Notes: generated from the sequence alone by a model not told the origin. A stretch of 64,000 bases of DNA from Clostridiales bacterium (GCA_017554745.1 JAFZHS010000007.1:104778-168777); one strand, 5' to 3'; shown: positions 18,326 to 27,633, numbered from the stretch's first letter. A program made the numbers and translations.

Positions 18326-19996
18326 ATGAATAAGACAAGGAGCTTATACAAGGCATTCAGCTCGAATCTCGAGATGCCGAAGCCGAACGGTGAGAAGAAA
18401 GAAAAGCTCTATACCCGGTTCGGCATGCTAGCCTTCATCGGAATAATGATCCCGGTGTCTGTCCTCGTCGGCTATGTCACCTACGCATTGACGAATCTTC
18501 TTTATGAGTTCGAAGGCAATTCGTACGGGCTTTTGTCAGAGCTTGACCTGATCTCGGCGTTTGCCATGATCTTCTGCATGCCGTTGATGTTCAGCGTGTT
18601 ATTCTTCTCGTCTGATCTTAACTTCCTGACGGCTCTGCCGATCTCACCGACGTCGCTTTATACCGCAAGGTTCTGGCACACCTTCAAGGCGGAAAACGTC
18701 ATGACGTCCAATGTGCTGTTCGCCATTTATATCGGCTATTTTGTATCCGTTGCCAAAAACGACGGAATCGCTGATGTGCTTAATCCCGTGACGATAATCT
18801 CGGCGTTCGTGGGGTTCTTTGGCTCGCTCCTGATGCCGCTCATCTATTGCTCCATCATCGGGCTTCTCATGATGATGGTCCTGCGGAAGTTCAAAAGGGC
18901 AAGCATCTACTATAATTCAACGCTGATACTGTTCGTGGCATTTGTCCTTATCTTCCTGTCATCTTTCAGAAGATACGGCAGCATCAGCCTGATGAATTAT
19001 CTCGATTCACTTGTCGTCGGCAATAACTCATTTACGGCAATATGCAATGTCATGTTCCCGACAAATTTCCTGACGACACTGGCGATTAAGACTCATAATG
19101 TCCTTCTGCTTATAGCATCGATTGCGATACTTGCAGCCTTGTATTTGGCATCAGTCTTTATAGCGCGTCTTACATATCAGAAAGGCCTTTTCGCGGCTGC
19201 TGTTGTCAGCAACAAAAAGACATACCGTAAGTCATCGCTGTCGTTTGGAAAGCACAGCATGTTCACCTCGCTCCTGATCAAAGAGATAAGGGTACTGACG
19301 AGGACGATGACGTACAGACTCAACTGCGTGTTGGCAAATCTGATATGGCCTGCAGTCGCGTTGATATTTGTCACCATGGCTCCGCAGCAAAGCTTTTTTA
19401 ATATGTTCACTGCCAAGCTCGAGGCTAAAGATCCGTTCAGCCATGTCCTCTTGTTCGCGGTCTTTATCGCCGTGGCTTTCATCGCGTCAGGTCTGAATTC
19501 TATAGCCTCCACATCTTTTACCCGTGAAGGCGTGCACATAGATATGTTGAATTTCCTGCCCGCTCCGCTCGATAAGCAGATCAAAGCGAAGATCCTTACG
19601 GCAGTTCTTTTCACGTTTATTCCGGTCGTGATCTCTATAGTTCCCGTGACAATATGTCTTGGAACAGTTGGGATGCTTCCGTTCTATATCGTGGCATCGT
19701 TCCTGAGTGTAGTGATAGCTACGATGATAGGTGTCGTAATGGATTCTGTCTCGCCTTATACCGTATGGTCAGACGAATTAAGCGCGCTTAGGGGCAACCT
19801 CAACTGCTTCTTTAATCTGGCAGCCGAGATGATCGCTGCGCTCGTTATCGGTGCAGTGTCTTACGGACTTTATCTGTTGCTTAGGAATTCCATGATTACT
19901 ATGTCAGCAATAACTGTGCTGCTCGCAGTTGCCGGCATTGTCAGTTATGCGGCTGGACTTCCGAAGGCCAAGAAGAATATCGGGCAGCTTAAATGA
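18326..19996 (+). CDS. ABC exporter permease subunit
   Basis: A 556-aa integral membrane protein with about 12-14 hydrophobic segments in two halves. A basic cytoplasmic loop (NKKTYRKSSLSFGK, about residues 292-305) begins the second half. Architecture and partner match the permease at 3616, though the sequences are well diverged. The last eight bases overlap the convergent methyltransferase gene. Confidence 0.85.
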   Translation: MNKTRSLYKAFSSNLEMPKPNGEKKEKLYTRFGMLAFIGIMIPVSVLVGYVTYALTNLLYEFEGNSYGLLSELDLISAFAMIFCMPLMFSVLFFSSDLNFLTALPISPTSLYTARFWHTFKAENVMTSNVLFAIYIGYFVSVAKNDGIADVLNPVTIISAFVGFFGSLLMPLIYCSIIGLLMMMVLRKFKRASIYYNSTLILFVAFVLIFLSSFRRYGSISLMNYLDSLVVGNNSFTAICNVMFPTNFLTTLAIKTHNVLLLIASIAILAALYLASVFIARLTYQKGLFAAAVVSNKKTYRKSSLSFGKHSMFTSLLIKEIRVLTRTMTYRLNCVLANLIWPAVALIFVTMAPQQSFFNMFTAKLEAKDPFSHVLLFAVFIAVAFIASGLNSIASTSFTREGVHIDMLNFLPAPLDKQIKAKILTAVLFTFIPVVISIVPVTICLGTVGMLPFYIVASFLSVVIATMIGVVMDSVSPYTVWSDELSALRGNLNCFFNLAAEMIAALVIGAVSYGLYLLLRNSMITMSAITVLLAVAGIVSYAAGLPKAKKNIGQLK

Positions 19997-20606
19997 CCTT
20001 CTCGCAGATTATCGTATCCATGCAGTGATAGTGCGGGATGCAGTTGCTGTTATCTTCGAAGATCGTCTCGTCAATCCTGTGGAACTTCCAGTCAGGCAGG
20101 TAAGTGAAGAGTTCACCCGGCTTCCACATCTTTTCTTCCATGTCCCAGTCGGGCGGGAGCTCTAAGAAAGGCTTGTCGACAAATACGTTGAAGAATACGA
20201 TGCCGTTCTTTTTGGTGATGCGTCCGAGTTTTTCAAAGAAAGCCTTTTTGTTCTCTTCAAAAAGGTACTGTATCGTTCCCGATGAATATATGATGTCAAA
20301 CTGTTCGGAGGTCTCGAAAGTATTGATGTCGTCAACATATGCGTTGATCTCGACACCTCTTTCTTCAGCAAGGCGGATGGTCTTTCTGATACCGTTCTCA
20401 GTAACGTCAAAGGCGGATACAGTATATCCCTTAGCTGCCATATAGACGGCATCTTTGCCTTCGCCGCAGCCGATATCCAATACCTTCTTATCCTTTGAAG
20501 GCGGGCAGAGAGCAATCAGTTCATCCAGAAAACCTGCCGGTTCTGTTCCCCAGTAGTAACCCTCGCATTCGTACCATTTCTCGTAATTTGTTCTGATATT
20601 GCTCAT
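19989..20606 (-). CDS. Class I SAM-dependent methyltransferase
   Basis: A 205-aa protein with SAM-binding motif I KVLDIGCGEGKDAVYMA (about residues 39-55), acidic motif II VSAFDVTENG and FDIIYSSGTIQYLF as motif IV. It resembles TehB/UbiE-like small-molecule methyltransferases. The YEKWYECEGYYWGTEPA N-terminus fits the tellurite-resistance (TehB-like) subgroup, but the substrate is not proven. Confidence 0.85.
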   Translation of the reverse strand: MSNIRTNYEKWYECEGYYWGTEPAGFLDELIALCPPSKDKKVLDIGCGEGKDAVYMAAKGYTVSAFDVTENGIRKTIRLAEERGVEINAYVDDINTFETSEQFDIIYSSGTIQYLFEENKKAFFEKLGRITKKNGIVFFNVFVDKPFLELPPDWDMEEKMWKPGELFTYLPDWKFHRIDETIFEDNSNCIPHYHCMDTIICEKVI

Positions 20607-20666
20607 ATTGATCCTGCCTTGTCTGATGGATTAACTGTGGTTATGTTATATTTCTTTATGTGAGCG

Positions 20667-20694
20667 TGCAACATTTTCGCATCCCGGACTGTAT
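20667..20694 (+). promoter_or_regulatory. ECF-type promoter TGCAAC-N16-CTGTAT
   Basis: TGCAAC at 20667-20672 and CTGTAT at 20689-20694. The stretch around the -10 (CCGGACTGTAT) is the same as at 341-351, so the two promoters are nearly copies. Confidence 0.6.
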
Positions 20695-20726
20695 AGATGG
20701 TAACTGAATCAAAAGGAGTTACTCAT

Positions 20727-20978
20727 ATGAAAAAGGCAATATCTATAACACTTATCTTTATGTTCATTATGGTTTCCGCATTTGCTTTGACAGGATGCGG
20801 CAAGAAGAAGTGCGCCAAATGCGGAAAGTCTGAAGACGAGGTAGAGCTGTTCCTCTTTGACACCAGCACACATCCCGGCGGTGACGGCAAGTATTATTGC
20901 AGCGCATGCTACAGACAAGTTTACAGCGAGACTCCGGTCCCCGGAGTAGCTGACGAGATAGCCAAAGTTATTGAGTAA
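20727..20978 (+). CDS. Small lipoprotein with Cys4 zinc-ribbon-like domain
   Basis: An 83-aa protein: lipoprotein signal (MKKAISITLIFMFIMVSAFALTGC), then CAKCGKSEDEV and YYCSACYRQ, two CxxC pairs that could hold one zinc ion. AAGGAG at 20714-20719 fixes the ATG at 20727; the frame is open upstream to 20697. It is monocistronic between an ECF-like promoter and the terminator at 21060. An exported zinc-ribbon protein of this size is uncommon. Confidence 0.75.
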   Translation: MKKAISITLIFMFIMVSAFALTGCGKKKCAKCGKSEDEVELFLFDTSTHPGGDGKYYCSACYRQVYSETPVPGVADEIAKVIE

Positions 20979-21059
20979 GCCGTCTGAGTGCCGGTGATAA
21001 GATAATCCCATTGACTAAGTAGGTTACTGCTGATAAAATTCCACCATAAATAGAAAATC

Positions 21060-21093
21060 ACCCGAATGGCAGATTAAGCCTTCGGGTTTTTTG
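21060..21093 (+). terminator. Rho-independent terminator
   Basis: CCCGAAtGGC / GCCTTCGGG stem followed by TTTTTT, 80 bp after the small zinc-ribbon lipoprotein. Confidence 0.8.
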
Positions 21094-21137
21094 TTACAAT
21101 ATACGGATAAGGACCTGAAATAAGAAAGAGGTTACAT

Positions 21138-22097
21138 ATGAGCAACGATAATATGCATGAAGAGATCGACAAGATCGTCCAGACAATATTCGAAGACTAT
21201 AAAGGCGGCAAGAATATCGATGCCATCAAGCTTTTCAGCAATCCCGACAAGGACGAGGTAAGAGAGCTTGTAGAGCACTTCTTCAGGATCATATACCCCG
21301 GATATTTCCGCGACCTGACTTATAAGATATACAACCCGAAGAACAGCTTTGCGGTAACGATCGAAGACGTTTTCTATCACCTCAAAAAGCAGATCTACAG
21401 GGCTCTCGATTATTCGCAGAGCGATGACAAGATGACTGACGATACGCGCGAGCAGGAGAGCTACCGCATTACTACGGAGTTCTTCAAGAAGATCCCTGCG
21501 ATCAGGGAATACATCGAGACGGATCTCATCGCTACATTGGACGGAGACCCTGCCGCAGCAAACTTCGATGAGGTCATCCTCTCATATCCGGGCCTTATGG
21601 CGATAACCGTTTACCGCATCGCCCACGAGCTCTATTTGCTCAAAGTGCCGATCCTGCCCCGTCTCATGACCGAGTATGCACACTCCGAGACCGGTATCGA
21701 TATCCACCCCGGCGCAACGATCGGCAAGTATTTCTTCATCGATCACGGCACGGGTATCGTTGTAGGTGAGACATCCATAATCGGCAATAACGTAAAGATC
21801 TATCAGGGTGTTACCATCGGTGCTCTTTCTACAAGAGGCGGCCAGAAGCTCTCAGGCAAGAAGCGTCACCCGACTATCTGCGACAACGTTACGATCTATG
21901 CTAATGCTTCTATCCTGGGCGGCAATACGGTCATTGGCGAGAATACGGTAATCGGAGGCAACTCGTTTATCACTTCTTCCATCGAGCCTAATTCCAAGGT
22001 CAGCATGAAGAATCTTGAGAATGAATATAAGACAGCCGGCAACCAGATAAAGAGCGAGGAAGTTAAGCCCGGCGAAGAGTGGTTCTACGTAATCTGA
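21138..22097 (+). CDS. cysE: Serine O-acetyltransferase
   Basis: A 319-aa enzyme that acetylates serine from acetyl-CoA as the first step of cysteine synthesis. A helical N-terminal domain (about 1-170) precedes a left-handed beta-helix with SGIDIHPGATIGKYFFIDHG (here TGIDIHPGATIGKYFFIDHG) and GIVVGETSIIGNNVKIYQGV, including the catalytic histidine of the DHG motif. The long N-terminus is like the 300-aa EpsC/SatA-type enzymes. No cysteine synthase gene is beside it. AGAGG lies before the start. Confidence 0.9.
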   Translation: MSNDNMHEEIDKIVQTIFEDYKGGKNIDAIKLFSNPDKDEVRELVEHFFRIIYPGYFRDLTYKIYNPKNSFAVTIEDVFYHLKKQIYRALDYSQSDDKMTDDTREQESYRITTEFFKKIPAIREYIETDLIATLDGDPAAANFDEVILSYPGLMAITVYRIAHELYLLKVPILPRLMTEYAHSETGIDIHPGATIGKYFFIDHGTGIVVGETSIIGNNVKIYQGVTIGALSTRGGQKLSGKKRHPTICDNVTIYANASILGGNTVIGENTVIGGNSFITSSIEPNSKVSMKNLENEYKTAGNQIKSEEVKPGEEWFYVI

Positions 22098-22110
22098 GAA
22101 TCGTCCACAT

Positions 22111-22138
22111 TGCAACGTTTTCCCCTGACAAGTTGTAT
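22111..22138 (+). promoter_or_regulatory. ECF-type promoter TGCAAC-N16-TTGTAT
   Basis: TGCAAC at 22111-22116, GTTTT directly after, TTGTAT at 22133-22138, 32 bp before the start at 22170. Confidence 0.55.
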
Positions 22139-22169
22139 TTAGGAAAAGAACTTGTGACAGAGGTGAATT

Positions 22170-22802
22170 ATGGCACAGGAAAAAAAGAAGGGTAAGCAAG
22201 TACTCGTTATCTGTTTAAGTATCGTTATAGGCCTGGTGTGCCTGTATTTACTTATGAGTCTCATTGCTTTTTTTGCTTCCCGGCTCGAATCAGTAAAGAA
22301 AACGCGTTATGTAACTGACTATCATCTTGACCATCACGAGGTTGAGATGGTTGAGCAGGGCACATCATGGCAGGTCTACCGTGATTTTGATCACGACACA
22401 TACCTTTGGATAAGGCAGTGGGATAGGACATGGGAACAGCCCGGCGACGAGATCTACTTAATGAGCTTCAAAGTCTTTGACTCCGCAAGTGCCGCAAAAA
22501 GAGAATATAACGACATATATAAGCAGCACAAGGCGTATGAAGCCGGTTGGGAAGAGGGCGAGACATGGTTAATTTCTGATGTGCCCGATGTAATGGATTC
22601 GACGATTACTCTCATGGTCTATCGCGAAGATAATGTTCTTATATATGCTTATGTCGTCTGTATCGATGAGTATCCGCACTATTATGAAGATGAGATTGAG
22701 CCGACGGGCGTTATTTACGACAGATGGCAGCTTAAAGACTACATAATAGAAAATGCGCCTGAGATCAGGACGTATGTCCTGCACGATATTCTAGGTTACT
22801 GA
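22170..22802 (+). CDS. Single-pass membrane-anchored protein, paralogue of 12088
   Basis: A 210-aa protein: basic MAQEKKKGKQ, a transmembrane helix (about residues 11-34), then an outer domain of about 175 residues. It shares with the 12088 protein the order YLMSFKVFDSASAAKREY, DNVLIYAYVV, RWQLKDYIIENA and YVLHDILGY. The same ECF-like promoter precedes both genes. The outer domain has repeated Trp and Tyr and no recognised enzyme motif. Confidence 0.8.
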   Translation: MAQEKKKGKQVLVICLSIVIGLVCLYLLMSLIAFFASRLESVKKTRYVTDYHLDHHEVEMVEQGTSWQVYRDFDHDTYLWIRQWDRTWEQPGDEIYLMSFKVFDSASAAKREYNDIYKQHKAYEAGWEEGETWLISDVPDVMDSTITLMVYREDNVLIYAYVVCIDEYPHYYEDEIEPTGVIYDRWQLKDYIIENAPEIRTYVLHDILGY

Positions 22803-22818
22803 TATACGTCCGCAAGGG

Positions 22819-22827
22819 TGCTATAAT
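22819..22827 (+). promoter_or_regulatory. Extended -10 promoter
   Basis: GGGTGCTATAATA about 100 bp upstream of the 22923 gene, the same string as at 17535. Confidence 0.45.
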
Positions 22828-22854
22828 AATAAGCAGTTAATCAATACTCCGCTT

Positions 22855-22892
22855 GGGATAATCCGCCTTATAAGCGGTGATCCCTTTTAGCT
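22855..22892 (+). terminator. Hairpin in leader of the 22923 gene
   Basis: GGGAT..ATCCGC / GCGG..GATCCC stem followed by TTTT. It lies between the -10 at 22822 and the gene at 22923, so it could be an attenuator; alternatively it only ends the 22170 transcript. Confidence 0.5.
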
Positions 22893-22922
22893 TTTCCTAT
22901 ATTCCGCAAAGGAGTAAAGCAT

Positions 22923-23348
22923 ATGGGCGACAGCAATCAGCAGCAGGTAGACCAGCTCTTAAGGGGCATTTACCGCATGTGCGTTAACAGGGACGACTGC
23001 AAAGGATGTCCCTTCTATATTACGAAGTGCACATTTGAAGAACCCAAGCCGAGCACATGGTTTGATGAGGAGACTATAGAGATCAAGCCTGAGCCTGTTG
23101 CAGAAAAGCCTGTAGATTTTGAATTTGCCAAGCATATCAAGGAAGAGCCTGTCGAAGAGCCTGCTGAAGAGCCTGCGAAGCAAGACGATTCTGACGCCAC
23201 ATGGTTAGTCAGTACGACAATGGGCAGTGTTTTCACAAAGTATGTTTTTATCTGTTCCAAGTGCGGATTTAAAAAGGAATCCATCTTCTCAATAACGCCC
23301 ACGTCATACTGTCCCGAATGCGCTAAGCGCAAGGCGGGTAATGCGTAA
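22923..23348 (+). CDS. Hypothetical protein with two Cys-rich ends
   Basis: A 141-aa protein. The N-terminus holds CVNRDDCKGCPFYITKC (about residues 19-35), the middle is an EEP-rich linker (EEPVEEPAEEPAK), and the C-terminus holds CSKCGF ... YCPECAKRK, a Cys4 zinc ribbon (about 110-135). It looks like a cytoplasmic zinc-binding protein joined by a flexible linker. AAAGGAG precedes the ATG. The stop touches the convergent GDPD gene (ends at 23348 and 23349). Confidence 0.75.
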   Translation: MGDSNQQQVDQLLRGIYRMCVNRDDCKGCPFYITKCTFEEPKPSTWFDEETIEIKPEPVAEKPVDFEFAKHIKEEPVEEPAEEPAKQDDSDATWLVSTTMGSVFTKYVFICSKCGFKKESIFSITPTSYCPECAKRKAGNA

Positions 23349-25307
23349 TCAGGCCGGCGTATAGACAAACGGCTCTGAATACAGATAGTAATATCCGTAA
23401 TTGTGGTTATCTATTGTCATTCTGGCTTTGTATTTCCAGATCATTAGTATCTGTCCGTCGTTCAAATAATCGACCGGGACTGCCACGGCGTTATATAGTT
23501 CTATTCGCTGTCCGTCCTGGGTGATGCCGACAGGCTTTGAGATATCCTCGACAGAAGCTGCCGTTACATCGGTGGAATCAATCTCCACGATAAGATCAGA
23601 TGCCCACCAGGGATAGTTTGTCGTAAGGCCTGTATATGATTTGAGGTAATCAGCGGCGAAAGCTTCCGGTTCAGAATATGTCCAAGGCCAGATGGTCAGA
23701 CCGCGTCTGCTGGCGGCAAGGATGATCTCCTCATCGTAGCAGCTCGTGTGGTCAGGATTCATCGTGGCATTCCACTTGTCCAGATATCCGCAGAGCTGGG
23801 CTACAGCTGCTTCTGTTCCTGAGGCTTCCTTAGTGGCAGTCAGATCTCCGTAATACGGCATTTTTTCATTGTCACTGTCTTCCGCATATCCGAGCGCTCC
23901 TGCGGACAATTCGGGGTGATCCTTATACATTGCATCGAGTATAACAGTGTTAAATGTTATTGTGTTGAACTGGTCACGGCAATCGTTTGAGTCGAGCATG
24001 TCCTCGTATATGCCCAAGATATCGGGGTTGGTGCTCTTGATCTCAGCGTTGTGAATTATGGATGTGTTCTTGAAATCACCGATGTATTCGCTCAAGAGGG
24101 GGACTACATATTCTTTCTCTTCTTCCTGCCCGAAAAGCATTCCGTTCTTTGATTTTGCCGCCGGCACTGCATTGACGGTCGTGATGCCGCGGAACTGGTG
24201 TTCCCATATGAAGACCCTGCTCCTCAAAACATCTATCGGATAGTCTTCCACATTCTTCTCGTAGCTTAAGCTCAAGAAAAGCCAGGGATAGTCATCGTGA
24301 TAGATGAAGATCTCGTTGTCTGAGCTTAAGTGAAGGTCGCTCTCGATCGAGTCTGCGCCCTCATTGTATGCGCCCCAGGCAGAATCTAGAGTGTTCTCGA
24401 CATAATTTGACGGGTCGCCTCTGTGTCCTATTATGAAAGGCACCCTGAGAAGCGTGGGCTCGCTGTCATTGAATAATTCCTCTGACCTGTAGGCTGCTTC
24501 GTAATCGTCTACTAACACGCCGTTGATACCGCGGGCATAAAGAGTAACCAGTGATTTTGTATCAGAGTCTGACACTGCCCAGACAGTGCTACCTAAAGAC
24601 TGGAGCTTGCGGATCAGGCCACGTGACGCTATATCTTCGCCGATAAGAATGACTTTGCCGTGAGCGTCGTTAGTAGCAGCGACCATGTCAAGAAGAGTGT
24701 CTTTATTAACCGTTTTCACGGCTGAGTAATCGAGCATTCCGCGGACGTCCGGGAGATCTGCCACATCCTTGACCAGCTCACTGTTTAGAGGTGACGAACA
24801 CACGAAGCAGTCCTTAAAGCCGGTCCTCGTAAGCCAGAGCTTCAGTTCCTCGGCAGTCTCTTTGTCACTGATATAGAATGACGGGATCGCATTCTTCGCA
24901 GTCGAAGTAACGTAATCAGAAAGGTTCACGGTTATTAAGCCGCCGTCCCTGTCGTAGACTTTAAGATCTTTATCGAGCCATACGAAAACTACCTGCGGTC
25001 TTACGTCGCGGTCAGCGATATCTATTGCCTGACCGTCAGCTTTCCAGGCGACTGTCGGTGCCATGGCGATGGAAGTGTCAGGCTCGTAGAGCCCGGAGTA
25101 AGACATTTCGGACAGGTCGGGATACTTGAGACTGTTATTTACGATCTCAGTCTGCCAGGGCTCTTTTGTTCCGGTTGCCTCGGTCATACCGGAATTGCAC
25201 GCGGACAGCGATAAGAACAGCAGCGCGCCAAGCGAAATAAACGCAAGTAATCGCGCGCGCTTATAAATTGGCAGGAAAGCCCGTGATTCCTTCTCCAGAT
25301 TATTCAT
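23349..25307 (-). CDS. Lipoprotein with glycerophosphodiester phosphodiesterase domain
   Basis: A 652-aa protein starting at 25307 (GGGAGAAATAGGA upstream; 13 codons further upstream are open but lack a ribosome site). After a hydrophobic signal and lipobox SLSAC comes a region (about 90-290) resembling a GDPD barrel without its catalytic residues, ending INGVLVDDYEAAY. A complete GDPD domain (about 295-590) follows with IGHRGDPSNYVENT, the E-x-D pair SIESDLHLS and IYHDD. It should hydrolyse glycerophosphodiesters outside the cell. About 60 C-terminal residues form an extra beta-rich part. Confidence 0.85.
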   Translation of the reverse strand: MNNLEKESRAFLPIYKRARLLAFISLGALLFLSLSACNSGMTEATGTKEPWQTEIVNNSLKYPDLSEMSYSGLYEPDTSIAMAPTVAWKADGQAIDIADRDVRPQVVFVWLDKDLKVYDRDGGLITVNLSDYVTSTAKNAIPSFYISDKETAEELKLWLTRTGFKDCFVCSSPLNSELVKDVADLPDVRGMLDYSAVKTVNKDTLLDMVAATNDAHGKVILIGEDIASRGLIRKLQSLGSTVWAVSDSDTKSLVTLYARGINGVLVDDYEAAYRSEELFNDSEPTLLRVPFIIGHRGDPSNYVENTLDSAWGAYNEGADSIESDLHLSSDNEIFIYHDDYPWLFLSLSYEKNVEDYPIDVLRSRVFIWEHQFRGITTVNAVPAAKSKNGMLFGQEEEKEYVVPLLSEYIGDFKNTSIIHNAEIKSTNPDILGIYEDMLDSNDCRDQFNTITFNTVILDAMYKDHPELSAGALGYAEDSDNEKMPYYGDLTATKEASGTEAAVAQLCGYLDKWNATMNPDHTSCYDEEIILAASRRGLTIWPWTYSEPEAFAADYLKSYTGLTTNYPWWASDLIVEIDSTDVTAASVEDISKPVGITQDGQRIELYNAVAVPVDYLNDGQILMIWKYKARMTIDNHNYGYYYLYSEPFVYTPA

Positions 25308-25451
25308 TCCTATTTCTCCCATGCGATACGGCAGCAAAAGCATCAATTCCCCAATTGTGCTGATGTCGAGACCCCATTAATCTCTTGCCGCAATCTTTGT
25401 ATATCATATCAGTTAAAAGAAAAATTGGAAATGTAGTGGCAAAATAATATT

Positions 25452-26180
25452 TTAATATCCGCCCATGTTCTTTTTTATCAGATACAGGATCAGCATGTGT
25501 AGCGGATAGACGACGTAGAATAAGATCTTGAGGACCGGTCCTTTGATGAATCCTCTTTTGCCGTTATAGAAAGCGATAGGTATGAATGCCATTCCTGCCT
25601 GCCAGCGGCTCGATAGAACACATGAGCCCGTCACTGCCCTGAAGACAGGATAATCTCTCAAAAGTCCCATCAGAAGGATAAAGCCAAAACCGGAACATCC
25701 GTAATCGGCGCGGAGTACGATGGAAATGAGAAGCAGGAAGAGCAGCATAAATATGCCTTTTTTCTTGTCCGTGGCGTTCTTCAGCTCTTCGATCACGCAC
25801 AATCCGAGGAAGCCGAGAAGCAAGGTGAAAAAGACATTCTGACTGCCATAGAAGAAGCTGCCCGAGTGCTCAAGATTCCATGGAATCTCAGATATCAATG
25901 CGAAAACGAATAAGCGGATCCCGTATCTTTTTCTGTCACTTGTATAGTGGAATCCCTCGGCCAGAAGGAAAGCAAATATCGGGAAAGCAATCCTGCCTAT
26001 GGTGCGCATCAACGTATACAAGGTAAGCTGATGACCGGCTATCTGGAGAAGAATTATCGGGTCTTCGCGCAAAAATACACTTGCCACATGATCGATCAGC
26101 ATCGTGAGCACAGCGATGACCTTAAGTCCGCTGCTACTCAAGAACCGGTATTTCTCCGGGATCAATCGGTAGTTCTCCAT
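25452..26180 (-). CDS. TraX family membrane protein
   Basis: A 242-aa protein with about seven hydrophobic segments. TraX hallmarks are SGLKVIAVLTMLIDHVASVF near the N-terminus, MRTIGRIAFPIFAFLLAEGF, and the ending FFYVVYPLHMLILYLI. The family is named for F-pilin acetylation but in Firmicutes it is a chromosomal acyltransferase-like membrane protein of unknown substrate. It is monocistronic. Confidence 0.88.
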   Translation of the reverse strand: MENYRLIPEKYRFLSSSGLKVIAVLTMLIDHVASVFLREDPIILLQIAGHQLTLYTLMRTIGRIAFPIFAFLLAEGFHYTSDRKRYGIRLFVFALISEIPWNLEHSGSFFYGSQNVFFTLLLGFLGLCVIEELKNATDKKKGIFMLLFLLLISIVLRADYGCSGFGFILLMGLLRDYPVFRAVTGSCVLSSRWQAGMAFIPIAFYNGKRGFIKGPVLKILFYVVYPLHMLILYLIKKNMGGY

Positions 26181-26254
26181 TATCGCGCCTCACCGTAAGT
26201 ATTCATGTGTCTATTATATCTTTATTCCGCTTAAAGCATTTTACAGTTCGATGA

Positions 26255-26260
26255 TATAAT
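26255..26260 (+). promoter_or_regulatory. -10 element TATAAT
   Basis: GATGATATAATATTG upstream of the GNAT gene at 26291; -35 is poor (TTAAAG at 26231). Confidence 0.4.
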
Positions 26261-26290
26261 ATTGCTTGTTAACAATGAGGGGAGAGAAAA

Positions 26291-27007
26291 ATGGGGACAC
26301 AAAGAGAATTCGAGATCTGGAATAAAAGCGGAAGCGGAGTCCTTAGGGAAGCTCCGCTGATTTTTAATGCCTGCGGGGAAGGTAAGCTCGGCACTGTTAA
26401 TTCATATCCTGACGGCTGCATCTATAATACTGTGTTTACCTATTTGTGCGGGAAGCCTGATGAAAAGTTTATTGAAGAACACCCTGACTTGATCTATGAG
26501 TCAAGGCTGGTATGCATGAGTGATGAGTGGGCAGAATACGTAAGGCAATTGCCTGCTAAATTCATCCTCAGAAGAGAAGTCATGGCACCTCTTTGTGCTG
26601 AGTCTTCCAAAAAACTTGGGGACCTTCCCGAAGGATACAGCATAAGTCCTTTTACCCGTGAGATATTCGAAGAGCATCCGTTTGATCACGGAAGAAACTA
26701 TAAAGATTATGAAGATTTCGATAAGACCGGTGCAGGAGCAGCGGTGCTGTTTGAGGGCAGGGTGGTATCCGCGTGTTCGAGCTTTATCACTCTGGGAGAC
26801 CAGGTGGAGCTTGATGTATTTACGGATCCTGAGCACAGACAAAAAGGACTTGCAGATCACTGCGTTTATGAGATGCTCAGGCAAAGCTACAGTAAAAAAC
26901 TAACGGTGCACTGGGACGCGCAGAATGTGATGTCGTCTGAGATGGCGAAGAGCCACGGGTTTGTTCCGGTTGCCGAATATGCCGTATACTGGCTGGAAAG
27001 AGGTTAA
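26291..27007 (+). CDS. GNAT family N-acetyltransferase
   Basis: A 238-aa protein whose C-terminal half carries the acetyl-CoA site: LDVFTDPEHRQKGLADHCVYEML, followed by LTVHWDAQNVMSSEMAKSHGF, as in the GNA1162/FR47-like group. The N-terminal half (about 1-115) is a degenerate GNAT-like fold, giving the two-lobed architecture. It forms a likely operon with the flavodoxin-like gene 3 bp downstream. Confidence 0.82.
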   Translation: MGTQREFEIWNKSGSGVLREAPLIFNACGEGKLGTVNSYPDGCIYNTVFTYLCGKPDEKFIEEHPDLIYESRLVCMSDEWAEYVRQLPAKFILRREVMAPLCAESSKKLGDLPEGYSISPFTREIFEEHPFDHGRNYKDYEDFDKTGAGAAVLFEGRVVSACSSFITLGDQVELDVFTDPEHRQKGLADHCVYEMLRQSYSKKLTVHWDAQNVMSSEMAKSHGFVPVAEYAVYWLERG

Positions 27008-27010
27008 AAC

Positions 27011-27556
27011 ATGAAAGCACTTATCATCAATTGCAGTCCTGTAAGAAACGGCGCCACGGCTAGGATAGCAGAGATCATCGGGGATGAGCTTAAGTCCCGT
27101 TACGATGTTAAGAGCATATGCATCGACGATTATTCTTTCGCGTTTTGCAAGGGTTGCAGGGCTTGTCATAAGACCGCTTCCTGCGTTATGAGCGATGCTT
27201 CGGTAATCCGCGGCATAATGGATGAATTTGATAAGGCAGATATCATCGTGTCGGTCGCGCCCTCCTATTGGGCAGATATCCCGGGCCAGTATAAAGCATT
27301 CATAGACAGATGTACTCCGTGGTGCAATACGCATGAACCGCACGCTGCGATAAAGCCCGGCAAGAAAGGCTATGCCGTCGCTTTAAGGACAGGTCCCAAT
27401 ATGCCCGAGTGTGAGAGACTCATCGGAAGCATAGAGCATTTCTACGGTCATCTGGAGATAGAGCGCGCGGGCCATTTAGGATTGACGTCAGTCGAATACA
27501 AGGAAGACGTCGAACCCAGGAAGGACGAGATAATCGATTTCTGTAAGACAATTTAA
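27011..27556 (+). CDS. Flavodoxin-like NADPH-dependent FMN reductase
   Basis: A 181-aa protein with the FMN phosphate loop NCSPVRNGATARIAEII (residues 6-22) and the conserved CKGCRACHKTASCVM cysteine region of the iron-sulfur flavoprotein/NAD(P)H reductase family, followed by VSVAPSYWADIPGQYKAFIDR. It starts 3 bp after the GNAT gene and is probably cotranscribed. Electron acceptor unknown. Confidence 0.88.
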   Translation: MKALIINCSPVRNGATARIAEIIGDELKSRYDVKSICIDDYSFAFCKGCRACHKTASCVMSDASVIRGIMDEFDKADIIVSVAPSYWADIPGQYKAFIDRCTPWCNTHEPHAAIKPGKKGYAVALRTGPNMPECERLIGSIEHFYGHLEIERAGHLGLTSVEYKEDVEPRKDEIIDFCKTI

Positions 27557-27633
27557 TAAAGTCTTCTTGCCTTGAACTGCGTCATTGTGCAACAATACTT
27601 TTATGTTATTTAAAGACATAAGAGGTGGTAAAG

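Noticed and set aside
27588..27615. Sixth member of the TGCAAC promoter family before the channel gene
   Set aside because: TGCAAC is present but not followed by ATTTT, and no YTGTWT lies 16 nt downstream.
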